Assembly: GCF_000626675.1 (NCBI RefSeq)
Contig: NZ_CP006842.1
Location: forward strand, 3,445,787 to 3,509,786
Length of the DNA stretch: 64,000 bases
Reading direction: 5' to 3'
Source of the DNA: Corynebacterium glyciniphilum AJ 3170
GTDB taxonomy: Bacteria > Actinomycetota > Actinomycetes > Mycobacteriales > Mycobacteriaceae
The translations under genes were made by a program, and so were the position numbers. The notes below the pieces were generated by a model that was not told the DNA's origin, searched no databases, and worked only from the letters and a program-made list of their open reading frames with translations. Shown one piece after another: positions 42,610 through 50,555 of the stretch; position 1 is the stretch's first letter, and the number at the start of each line of letters is the position of its first letter.

Positions 42610-43617
42610 ATGAGACGCTCACTGCTGCGCATCGGCGCCGCCGCCACCGCCCTGGCCACCGGAATTGCACTGGCCGCCTGCACCTCCGACGACGAGGGCA
42701 CGGACGGCAACGGCTCCGGGGACGCTACCTCGACCGCGACCGACTCCTTCCCCGTGTCGGTGCCCACCACCTTCGGCGACATCGAGATCCCCGAACAGCC
42801 CACCCGCATCGTCGCCCTGGGGTGGGGCGACGCCGACATCGCCCTCAACCTGGGCGTCCAGCCCGTCGGCGCCAGCGACTTCCTCGGATTCGGCGGCGAC
42901 GGCGTGAGTCCCTGGAACGAAGAGACCTACGATGAGTCACCCGAGATCCTCTCCGGTGGCGGCAACCAGGACGTCGACATCGAGAAGATCGCAGCCCTCG
43001 ACCCGGATCTCATCCTCAACGTGAAGTCCGCGAGCGACCAGGAGACCTACGACCAGCTCTCCGCGATCGCACCGACGATCTCCGCGCCCGAGGGCGACGA
43101 GGGCTACACCGTGACCAGGGACACCCAGGTCGACATGATCGCCACGGCACTCGGCGAATCCGCCAAGGGTGACGAGATCAACCAGGAGGTCGACGATGCC
43201 ATCGCGCGCGTCCGGGACGACCACCCGGAGTGGGCCGGCAAGACGGCCTCCGTCGTCTCGAAATACGGTGAAGGCTGGGCCGCCTACTTCGAGGGCGACG
43301 GCCGTATGGACCTGCTGACCTCACTCGGGTTCACGGAAACCGGCAACGTGGAGAAGACACCGGACACCTTCTTCACGCAGCTCTCCGACGAGAACCTCGA
43401 CACCGCCGACGCCGATGTCGTCGTCGGCTTCCCGATCGGCATCACCCAGGAGGAGTTCGAGGACCTGGGCCCCTGGAAGAGCCTCGGCGCAGTGAAGGAG
43501 GGCCACGCCATCGTCGCCGACGATGACCTGTCCCAGGCGTTCTCCCTCGGTTCCCCCGATTCCGTGCTGTGGGCGCTGGAGCAGATCACGCCGAAGCTCG
43601 AGGACGCCACGAGCTAG
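42610..43617 (+). CDS. Iron-siderophore ABC transporter substrate-binding lipoprotein
   Basis: 335 residues from the ATG at 42610. The signal peptide ends in the lipobox LAAC (near 23), so it is anchored outside. The FecB-like lobes show PTRIVALGWGDADIALNLG, EKIAALDPDLILNVKSAS, and the C-terminal VVVGFPIGI, LSQAFSLGSPDSVLWAL. It captures ferric siderophore (or similar) for an ABC importer, whose permease and ATPase are not adjacent. It is divergent from the NUDIX gene and followed at once by repeat copy 2. Confidence 0.9.
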   Translation: MRRSLLRIGAAATALATGIALAACTSDDEGTDGNGSGDATSTATDSFPVSVPTTFGDIEIPEQPTRIVALGWGDADIALNLGVQPVGASDFLGFGGDGVSPWNEETYDESPEILSGGGNQDVDIEKIAALDPDLILNVKSASDQETYDQLSAIAPTISAPEGDEGYTVTRDTQVDMIATALGESAKGDEINQEVDDAIARVRDDHPEWAGKTASVVSKYGEGWAAYFEGDGRMDLLTSLGFTETGNVEKTPDTFFTQLSDENLDTADADVVVGFPIGITQEEFEDLGPWKSLGAVKEGHAIVADDDLSQAFSLGSPDSVLWALEQITPKLEDATS

Positions 43618-43627
43618 CACCGGCCCC

Positions 43628-43698
43628 ATGTTGGAAAGTCGCCCTCCCAGGCAGCGATCCAGCCCGATCTGCTCCCTGGAAGGGTGATAACTCTGCAT
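43628..43698. repeat. 71-bp palindromic repeat, copy 2 (decayed)
   Basis: The left arm (43628-43655) differs from copy 1 at two positions. The loop is 15 nt. The right arm (43671-43698) has decayed in its outer half (ends GATAACTCTGCAT), so the full stem no longer pairs. It begins 10 nt after the stop of the siderophore lipoprotein gene and ends 38 nt before the endonuclease-like gene. Confidence 0.85.
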
Positions 43699-43736
43699 CG
43701 GCCCCCTGCTGCCCCGGGATCGAGTTAGATCAAGCT

Positions 43737-44843
43737 ATGGGGGCATTCGGGGGATACCACTGGAATCAGGCTGCGCGGAACGGACGGATACGACCGGGGC
43801 GCGGCCCCTACTTCGCGCGACGGGTCTTCCCGACGCGTATCCCTCTGCTGCGCACCACAGCACTTGCCCGCGGAACCCCGCGTTCAGTGGTGGACTCCTG
43901 GGAGAAGTTGGTGCGACGCGTCGTTCTGCCTCCATTGCCCGAGAACGTCGACACCTCCTCACGCCTGGGGCCCTGCGGACACGGGGACGACCCTTCGCCG
44001 TACCTCTGGGACATCGTCACCCGTACCCGCGCCCTGTGGTTACTCACCAGCGACGCCGTCGTCGGGGGCTGGAGCGCCGCAGGACTGCACGGGCTGCCGC
44101 ACTGGGCCGACAACGAAAAGGTCGTCCTCCTGTCCACAAGGACCCGCCGCAACAACACCGGATCCAACGGTGCCGTGTTCCGGGCGCTGAAGGACGGCAC
44201 CCCGACGGTGACTCCCGACCCTGAGTTTGCGGAGATGCGGGCCGTCACTGCCGCGACCGCCGCCGCCCAGTGCCTTGCGATGATCCTGACCGGGAAGAAA
44301 ACGTGGTACGTGCATGACGTCCCCGGCATGGAAGACCGTCACGTCCGGGCGATCCAGTTCATCGACGCCATGTACCAGTGCACGCACCTCACCGCCGAGT
44401 TGATCCTCGACGGTGCCCGGGGGATCGTCTGCCGCCGGACCCTGAAGCGGCTGCTCACCCTCACCGACTACGGGGCACAGTCGCCGATGGAGACCGTACT
44501 GCGCCTGGTTGTCCGTGACGAACTTCCGGACGGCTACCGGTGGACGTCCCAGGTCAGGATCGACCTGGGGAACGGGCGGTCTACCGTACCGGACCTGGCC
44601 TGCCCCGAGCTGGGCATCGCCTTGTACTACGACGGCAGGCACCATGACGAACCCGGACAGACGGACACCGACTTCATGTTGTTCCAGAAGCTGAAAAACG
44701 CCGGGTGGGAGGCTCTCCGGGTCAACCGGAAACTACTCGCGGACCTGGAGGAGCTCATGGAGCAGCTACAGGGAGCGATCTTCCGGGCGCAGGAGGTCCG
44801 GGCGCATGCAGCTCGTGCGTCCCGTCCTGCAGATGTCGGATGA
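43737..44843 (+). CDS. AbiEi/DUF559-like protein with degenerate endonuclease fold
   Basis: 368 residues from the ATG at 43737. The N-terminal two-thirds follow the layout of actinobacterial AbiEi-like proteins (ALWLLTSDAVVGGWSAAGLHG..., RAVTAATAAAQCLAM, CRRTLKRLL, SPMETVLRLVVRDELP). The last 90 residues form a Vsr/DUF559-type fold with VPDLACPELGIALYYDGRHH and FQKLKNAGWEALRVN. The acidic residue usual before YDG is Tyr here, so cleavage may be lost. The gene is bracketed by two copies of the 71-bp repeat, and copy 3 begins inside its last codons. Function unknown. Confidence 0.75.
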   Translation: MGAFGGYHWNQAARNGRIRPGRGPYFARRVFPTRIPLLRTTALARGTPRSVVDSWEKLVRRVVLPPLPENVDTSSRLGPCGHGDDPSPYLWDIVTRTRALWLLTSDAVVGGWSAAGLHGLPHWADNEKVVLLSTRTRRNNTGSNGAVFRALKDGTPTVTPDPEFAEMRAVTAATAAAQCLAMILTGKKTWYVHDVPGMEDRHVRAIQFIDAMYQCTHLTAELILDGARGIVCRRTLKRLLTLTDYGAQSPMETVLRLVVRDELPDGYRWTSQVRIDLGNGRSTVPDLACPELGIALYYDGRHHDEPGQTDTDFMLFQKLKNAGWEALRVNRKLLADLEELMEQLQGAIFRAQEVRAHAARASRPADVG

Positions 44844-44903
44844 TCACCCTCCCAGGCAGGGTTTCGAACCCGGCAGCTGCCTGGGAGGGCGACAATCCGA
44901 CAT
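44833..44903. repeat. 71-bp palindromic repeat, copy 3
   Basis: Left arm 44833-44860 begins ATGTCGGATGATCACCC, and the right arm 44876-44903 ends GGGCGACAATCCGACAT. The 15-nt loop contains half of a small perfect palindrome GGGTTTCGAACCC. It overlaps the end of the endonuclease-like gene by 11 nt and lies before the convergent azlD. Confidence 0.88.
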
Positions 44904-44935
44904 TGTGGGTGGGGGAGGAGAGTACGGAGTCCGCC

Positions 44936-45280
44936 TCAGAACACCAGGTTCACCAGCAGCATGTAGATCACCGTGCCGAACAGGATCGACATCGTCGCCG
45001 AGCGTCGCCACAGGTGCAGTGCCGCGGTCGCCACGACGGCGATCAGCGCCGCACCGATACCGCCGGGATTCTCCGTGGAGTTGACCAGGGTGTACATCAC
45101 CAGCACCGTCATCACACCGGCGGGCATGGCGATCCCCAACCAGGCAACCAGGGCCGACTCGCGGAAGTACCGCATCGCCGCGAACGGCAGGGCACGCAGC
45201 AGCAGGGTCACCAGGCCGACCCCGCCCAGGATCAGCAGGGTGTTGGTCAGGTCCACGCCTGCGGGAAGGCCGCTACTCAT
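44936..45280 (-). CDS. azlD: AzlD-type branched-chain amino acid exporter subunit
   Basis: 114 residues with four membrane segments. Typical AzlD pieces are LLILGGVGLVTLLLRALPF near the start and WLGIAMPAGVMTVLVMYTL in the middle. It pairs with AzlC to export branched-chain amino acids (and methionine in C. glutamicum, where they are BrnE and BrnF). Its start overlaps the azlC end by 8 nt, so the two are made together. The lrp regulator seen next to brnFE in C. glutamicum is absent here. Confidence 0.9.
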   Translation of the reverse strand: MSSGLPAGVDLTNTLLILGGVGLVTLLLRALPFAAMRYFRESALVAWLGIAMPAGVMTVLVMYTLVNSTENPGGIGAALIAVVATAALHLWRRSATMSILFGTVIYMLLVNLVF

Positions 45281-46010
45281 CGCCGGACCCCTTTCCCCGT
45301 GATCCCTGTTCCCCCTGTGACCGGTGCGTCCACAGGAACCGTCCCACCAGGTGCACGAAGTACAACGACAGTCCGATCAACAGCATCTGCTCCTGGCTCA
45401 CGGCGTAACCGACCGCACCCGCGACAACGGCGACGACGGGCAGCCACACGTCCCGGCTGACGTCCAACGCCTCGATCGCCAACACCACGAACAGCGCGGT
45501 CAGCGCGAAGTCCAGGCCCACCAGATCCAGCGGCAGTGCCGACCCGACCAACGCGCCGACGACGCCGAAGACCACCCAGGCGGACTGGCAGAACATCTGC
45601 ACCGCCATGACCCGAGGCTGGGTCCACACCGACCGACGCTTCGTGGACAGGATCGCGTAGGTCTCGTCCGTCAGCGAGTAGATGCCGTAGGCCTTCGCCG
45701 CCGGCGAGGTCACCGCCTCCACCGGGTAACTCAGCCCGTAGAACACGTGGCGGAAGTTCACCAGGAACCCGTACAGCGCAGCGGAGAGAGGCGCGACACC
45801 ACCGGTGACCAGTGTGATCGCCAGGAACTCCATGGACCCGGCATAGAGCACGATGCTGAACACCGGCGTCCACCACCAGGCGAAACCGGTCTGGGTGACC
45901 AGGAGTCCGAAGGCCAGCCCCAGGGGTATCAGCCCGAGAGCCACGGTCCAGCTGTCCTGGATGCCTTTCCTGAACTCCGCGGATGCGGCAGGACTCACTG
46001 GTTTCCCCAC
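45273..46010 (-). CDS. azlC: AzlC-type branched-chain amino acid exporter subunit
   Basis: 245 residues with about seven membrane segments. AzlC motifs: GIQDSWTVALGLIPLGLAFG at the N-terminus, YAGSMEFLAITLV and GFLVNFRHVFYGLSYP, then SLTDETYAI. It is the large subunit of the AzlCD exporter. Its start lies 16 nt inside the end of the CCA-adding enzyme gene, linking the two translationally, which is an odd pairing of functions. Confidence 0.92.
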   Translation of the reverse strand: MGKPVSPAASAEFRKGIQDSWTVALGLIPLGLAFGLLVTQTGFAWWWTPVFSIVLYAGSMEFLAITLVTGGVAPLSAALYGFLVNFRHVFYGLSYPVEAVTSPAAKAYGIYSLTDETYAILSTKRRSVWTQPRVMAVQMFCQSAWVVFGVVGALVGSALPLDLVGLDFALTALFVVLAIEALDVSRDVWLPVVAVVAGAVGYAVSQEQMLLIGLSLYFVHLVGRFLWTHRSQGEQGSRGKGSGDE

Positions 46011-47497
46011 CAGCGCTTCAGCTCGGCGATCGCCTCGTCACGGTCCATGGGGCCACGGTCCAGGCGCAGTTCCTTGAGGAACGCCCACGCCTTGCCGACA
46101 GCAGGCCCGGGCGGCAGGTCGAGGATGGTCATGATCTCGTTGCCGTCGAGGTCGGGGCGGACGGCGTCGAGATCCTCCTGCTCCCTGAGTTCGACGATGC
46201 GGGTGTCGAGATCCTCGACCGCCCGCGCCAGCCGGGCGGCCTTGCGCTTGTTCCGGGTGGTGCAGTCCGCCCGGACGATGACCTGCAGCTGGGGGAGGAG
46301 GTCACCGGCGTCGGCGACATAGCGCCGCACCGCCGAATCGGTCCACGCGCCGTCGCCGTAGCCGTGGAAACGCATGTGCAGGAACACCAGTTGACCGATG
46401 TCCTGGATCTGGCGTTTCGGGTACTTCAGCGCCTTGAGCCGCCGACGGGTCATCCGTGCACCGACCACCTCGTGGTGGTGGAATGTCACCGCCCCGGAGT
46501 CGGTGAACTCGCGGGTGTCGGGTTTGCCGATGTCGTGCATCAGGGCGGCCCACCGCAGCACAAGGCGCGCCTCGTCAGGCACCTCGTCGCCCAGCCGCCC
46601 CTCCAGCTCCGTGGCATTGCGCAGGACCTGTAGGGAGTGGGCGTAGACGTCCTTGTGCTGGCGGTGCTCGTCCTGGGTGAGTTTCAGGGCGGGGAGTTCG
46701 GGCAGGACGTGGTCGGCGAGCCCGGTCTCCACCATCATGTCCAGGCCCGTCCAGGGCTCGGCACCGAGCATGAGCTTGTTCAGCTCGGCGGCGACCCGTT
46801 CGGCGGTGATGCGCCCGATCTGGTCGGCCATGTCGGTCATGGCGGTACGCACCCGGTCGGCGACGCTGAATCCCAGTTGGGAGGCGAAGCGGCAGGCGCG
46901 GAGCATGCGCAGCGGATCGTCGTGGAAGGACTGTTCCGGCGCAGCCGGGGTGTCGAGCACTCCGGCGGCGAGGTCCTCAAGCCCGTTCAACGGGTCGCGG
47001 AGTTCGTGGTCGCCGTCGGCGGAGAGTTCGAGGGCGATGGCGTTGCAGCGGAAGTCGCGACGCACCAGGTCACCGTCCAGCGTGTCACCGAAAGTGACCT
47101 CGGGGTTGCGCGACGCCCCGTCGTAGGCGTCGGCGCGGAAGGTGGTGATCTCCACGATCAGGCCGTGGAACATGGCGGATACGGTGCCGAACTCGATACC
47201 GGTGTCCCAGACGGTCTCAGCGACCTCGTCGAGGATCGCGGTCACGACGTCCGGGCGCGCGTCGGTGGTGAAGTCCAGGTCGAATTCAGGAACAGCACCA
47301 GAGTCCGGGGTCAACCGTCCAAGCAGGGCGTCCCGGACGGATCCGCCGACAAGGTAGAGCCGGTGGCCACGGGAGACGAACGCCTCCGCCAGTGCGGTGA
47401 GCGTCCGGTCGGTTCTGTCGTCGTCCTTCACCGCCGACCATGCGGTGGCGAGCATCGTCGCTGCGTCCTGGTTCTCCTGCGTCTGCCGTCCGGTCAC
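45995..47497 (-). CDS. cca: CCA-adding tRNA nucleotidyltransferase
   Basis: 500 residues from the GTG at 47497, which lies 7 nt after a TAAAAT -10 box and so may be leaderless; ATG 47455 is the alternative. The nucleotidyltransferase head has RLYLVGGSVRDALLG and the metal-binding FDLDF. RRDFRCNAIALE follows. The HD domain has LMHDIGKP and HHHEVVGARMTRRRLKALKYP. It adds or repairs the CCA end of tRNAs. Like mycobacterial pcnA it lies divergent from a MutT-type gene. Its end overlaps azlC. Confidence 0.94.
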   Translation of the reverse strand: MTGRQTQENQDAATMLATAWSAVKDDDRTDRTLTALAEAFVSRGHRLYLVGGSVRDALLGRLTPDSGAVPEFDLDFTTDARPDVVTAILDEVAETVWDTGIEFGTVSAMFHGLIVEITTFRADAYDGASRNPEVTFGDTLDGDLVRRDFRCNAIALELSADGDHELRDPLNGLEDLAAGVLDTPAAPEQSFHDDPLRMLRACRFASQLGFSVADRVRTAMTDMADQIGRITAERVAAELNKLMLGAEPWTGLDMMVETGLADHVLPELPALKLTQDEHRQHKDVYAHSLQVLRNATELEGRLGDEVPDEARLVLRWAALMHDIGKPDTREFTDSGAVTFHHHEVVGARMTRRRLKALKYPKRQIQDIGQLVFLHMRFHGYGDGAWTDSAVRRYVADAGDLLPQLQVIVRADCTTRNKRKAARLARAVEDLDTRIVELREQEDLDAVRPDLDGNEIMTILDLPPGPAVGKAWAFLKELRLDRGPMDRDEAIAELKRWWGNQ

Positions 47498-47504
47498 CCC
47501 CCGG

Positions 47505-47510
47505 ATTTTA
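47505..47510 (-). promoter_or_regulatory. -10 box (TAAAAT) for leaderless cca
   Basis: TAAAAT on the minus strand, with TG just upstream, stands 7 nt before the GTG at 47497. This places the transcription start at or next to the initiation codon. No clear -35 is present. Confidence 0.45.
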
Positions 47511-47552
47511 CAGTTCCCACAAACTGCCCCGCAGGCACTACCCTTGTTCCCC

Positions 47553-48152
47553 ATGAACCAACGGCGTCGCCGCTCCAACGGGAGCTCCTCACGGCCGGAC
47601 CAGCGCCGGTCTCCGGCACGCTCCGTTCAGCAGCGTGACCACAGTGAACTGCCGACCTCGGTGGAGACCAGCGCCGGTGGCCTCGTGTTGTCGGGGCTCG
47701 CCGAAGCGGTGCGGGGGGACGGGTCGGTGGACCTGTCGCGGATGTACGTCGCCCTCATCGGACGGCTGGACCGTCGTGGCCGGTTGCTGTGGTCGATCCC
47801 GAAGGGCCACATCGAGCCGGACGAGTCCCACCACACCACCGCGGAGCGTGAGGTGTGGGAGGAGACCGGTGTCAGCGGGGAGGTCGTCAGCGATCTCGGG
47901 ACGATCGACTACTGGTTCGTCTCGGAAGGCCGCCGCATCCACAAGACGGTGCACCACCACCTCCTACGCTATGTCGACGGCGACCTCAATGACGAGGACC
48001 CCGAGGTCACCGAGGTGGCGTGGCTGCCGGTGAGCAACCTCGTCGAGCGTCTCGCCTACGCCGATGAGCGCAAACTCGCCCGTCAAGCCCACGACCGGTT
48101 GCCCGACCTCGCCCGCGCGGAGGCGAAGGCCGGGCGACGCACCCCGCGGTAG
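47553..48152 (+). CDS. MutT/NUDIX hydrolase (MutT4-like)
   Basis: 199 residues from the ATG at 47553. A basic, Ser/Arg-rich N-terminus of about 35 residues is followed by ETSAGGLVLSG and the NUDIX box GHIEPDESHHTTAEREVWEE then TGV. It matches mycobacterial MutT4 (Rv3908) by position, divergent from the CCA enzyme and upstream of an Rv3909-like gene. It probably hydrolyses oxidised or non-canonical nucleotides, or another nucleoside-diphosphate compound. The next gene's GTG overlaps its TAG stop. Confidence 0.9.
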   Translation: MNQRRRRSNGSSSRPDQRRSPARSVQQRDHSELPTSVETSAGGLVLSGLAEAVRGDGSVDLSRMYVALIGRLDRRGRLLWSIPKGHIEPDESHHTTAEREVWEETGVSGEVVSDLGTIDYWFVSEGRRIHKTVHHHLLRYVDGDLNDEDPEVTEVAWLPVSNLVERLAYADERKLARQAHDRLPDLARAEAKAGRRTPR

Positions 48153-50551
48153 TGAGGCGGCGGATGTCGCGGTCGTCGCGATTGACACTGCCGGTCCGGC
48201 CACTGGCCTGTCTCGCCGTGGCGGCCGTGGGGTTGGCGCTCACGCCGGTCGTTCCGGTCGCACCGGCACAGGACGGTCCCGCAGGGGGGACGCTCTGGTC
48301 GAATCCCGAGGCGCGGTCCGCGGACCCGGACAGTGGAGTGTCGCTGGAGATCCTCGGACAGCAACCGGCCACGGTTACCGGCAGCGGGGCCCTGGACCTG
48401 CGGATCCGCGTGACGAACTCCTCTGACCAGGAGCTCTCGGGCCTGCAGTTGCGTACCCAGCACCAGAATGCCGTGGACGCGCCGGACGGTGTGGCGACAT
48501 CGTTGATGTCGAATCAGGGGGAGTACCCGTGGGTGGGTCCCTTCCAGCAGCTCGACGGCACCCTGGATCCCGGCGAGGAACGTCAGTTCCGCCTGACCGT
48601 GCCCGTCGACGGGCGTGCCGGCAGTCTCAGCGGCCTGGGACTGGAGGGCCCCGGCGTCTACCCGCTGTTGCTCAACCTCAACGCCGACCTGGGGGGATCG
48701 GGAACGTCCTTCGTCGCCGCGACACGCACGACCGTGACCGTCACCGAGACGGAGGGCAGCGACAACACCGGGAACCCTGACGAGACCGCCACCGGCCGGC
48801 CTGCGGGGATCACCATGCTCTGGCCCCTGTCGTCGAGTGCCACGGCAGGTGCGGGCCAGGTCGGCGACGCTCCCGAACCCAATGAGCTGTACCTTCCCGA
48901 CGAGTCACTGGCCGAGGAGCTGCAGCCGGAAGGTCGGCTCAGCACCCTGTTGTCGACGTACCGTTCGGCGGCTGCCGACTCCGACGACCTGCAGGAGGCG
49001 ACGTGCATCGCCATCGACCCTGACCTGCTCGAAACCGTATCCCGGATGAGTGGGGGCTACCGGGTCGGCGAGGCTCCGAGCCCCGTGGAAGAGCCGGTGC
49101 GACTCCGTGACCGGTGGACCACTAACCGCACCGGAGACGACTCCGTCGAGGGCACCGGAGCCGCCGATGCCGCGTCGTGGCTGGAAGAACTGCGCACCAT
49201 CGTCGACGGTCAATGCACCGTCCCGCTCCCGTTCGGCGGCGCTGATGTGGATGCCGTCACCGGGGTCGACGATCCCCGGGTCACCGAACTGTCGGAACGC
49301 GGGACGGAGACGATTTCGGACATTCTCGACACCGACTCCGCCGAAGGCGTGGTCGTGCCGGGATCGGGATATGTCTCCGATGCCTCGGTGCAGCGGTTCA
49401 GCACCACCGGCAGGGAAACACCGACCACGGTGCTCGTCGCGGATGACTCGGTGGCCACGAACGACGGTGGAGAAGCCGGAATCGTCACCCTGCCGGGTGG
49501 GACGCGTGCCCTCCGGTTCCCCGCCGCGCTGGGTTCCGCACTCGCGGCCACCGGGAACAGCCCCACCACGACCGCCTACAGTGCACCGACGTCGCGACGC
49601 GACCTCGACGACGACAGTGCGGCCGAACGAATGGCGGCCGCGGTCGGCGTTCTCGACCTGGAACTGAGCGGTGCCGGCTCCTCCGACAGCGCGCCGGCCG
49701 GCAATGTCATCGCCACTCCACCGGCGGAATGGACCGTGGATGAGGACGACGCGGCGACGTGGCTCGAGGCGGTGACCGGCCGTCTGGAGGACGGGTCGGC
49801 CCGTGCCGTCTCTTTCGGAGCCGCCCTGCGTGGTGTGGCATCCGATGGCTCGGTGCAGGAACCGGAAGCCGATCCCGCACCGGTGGGGGAGGGCGAGGTC
49901 GCCGAGGGAAGAGGGCTCGCCGAGGACCTGCACGACTTCACCCGGATCATGGTCGACAACGACAACGTCGCTCTCACCCCTGAGATCTTCACGCGTCCCA
50001 TGGTTGATGACCTGCTTCGCTCATTGACGGACAATCGTCGCCGGGTCGCCGATGAGCATGCCGCCGCCCGCGACCGCGCAACCGAACGTCGGGGGAGTGT
50101 CCGGGCTCTGATCCGCGAGCTGCGTGAGTCGGTGTCTCTTCTGCCGCCGGGCAGCGTGTTCACCCGGACCAGCGATTCTTCACCCCTGATCGTGGTGGCG
50201 CGCAACGGGCTGCCCCTGCCGGTGCGGGTGAACGTCGACTACGAATCCGACGACGGGGTCACCCTCAACACGCCCGGGATGCAACTGATTCCGGCACAGG
50301 GAAGTGTCACCCTGCAGATGACGACGTCCTTTCCCTCGGACATCCGCGAGACCGACCTGACCATGTATCTCGAAACGCCGGATGACATGCGCATTTCCGA
50401 TCCGGTGACGATCCGCATGGCGTCCGGCCCCGGCAACGGCGCGCTCGTCGTGGGCATCGGTGTGGCCGTCGTCTTCGGCCTGTTCGCCGTGATCCGGGTG
50501 ACCAAAAGACACCGGCAGTTAGCGAACCACCGGGGGCGTGCACGAAGATAG
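48152..50551 (+). CDS. Large secreted membrane-anchored protein (DUF6049, Rv3909-like)
   Basis: 799 residues from the GTG at 48152 (an ATG at 48164 behind GAGGCGG is possible). A signal peptide (about 1-40, ending in APAQ) leads to a large exported part, with one C-terminal membrane helix (ALVVGIGVAVVFGLFAVI) and a short basic cytosolic tail. It corresponds to Rv3909 in the mutT4-Rv3909-Rv3910 row. Function unknown; as it precedes the MurJ-like gene directly (4 nt), a role in envelope assembly is plausible. Confidence 0.85.
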   Translation: MRRRMSRSSRLTLPVRPLACLAVAAVGLALTPVVPVAPAQDGPAGGTLWSNPEARSADPDSGVSLEILGQQPATVTGSGALDLRIRVTNSSDQELSGLQLRTQHQNAVDAPDGVATSLMSNQGEYPWVGPFQQLDGTLDPGEERQFRLTVPVDGRAGSLSGLGLEGPGVYPLLLNLNADLGGSGTSFVAATRTTVTVTETEGSDNTGNPDETATGRPAGITMLWPLSSSATAGAGQVGDAPEPNELYLPDESLAEELQPEGRLSTLLSTYRSAAADSDDLQEATCIAIDPDLLETVSRMSGGYRVGEAPSPVEEPVRLRDRWTTNRTGDDSVEGTGAADAASWLEELRTIVDGQCTVPLPFGGADVDAVTGVDDPRVTELSERGTETISDILDTDSAEGVVVPGSGYVSDASVQRFSTTGRETPTTVLVADDSVATNDGGEAGIVTLPGGTRALRFPAALGSALAATGNSPTTTAYSAPTSRRDLDDDSAAERMAAAVGVLDLELSGAGSSDSAPAGNVIATPPAEWTVDEDDAATWLEAVTGRLEDGSARAVSFGAALRGVASDGSVQEPEADPAPVGEGEVAEGRGLAEDLHDFTRIMVDNDNVALTPEIFTRPMVDDLLRSLTDNRRRVADEHAAARDRATERRGSVRALIRELRESVSLLPPGSVFTRTSDSSPLIVVARNGLPLPVRVNVDYESDDGVTLNTPGMQLIPAQGSVTLQMTTSFPSDIRETDLTMYLETPDDMRISDPVTIRMASGPGNGALVVGIGVAVVFGLFAVIRVTKRHRQLANHRGRARR

Positions 50552-50555
50552 AGCG

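Noticed and set aside
44861..44875. tRNA T-arm-like GTTTCGAAC in repeat copy 3
   Set aside because: No acceptor, D or anticodon arms can be built around it; it is just the repeat loop.
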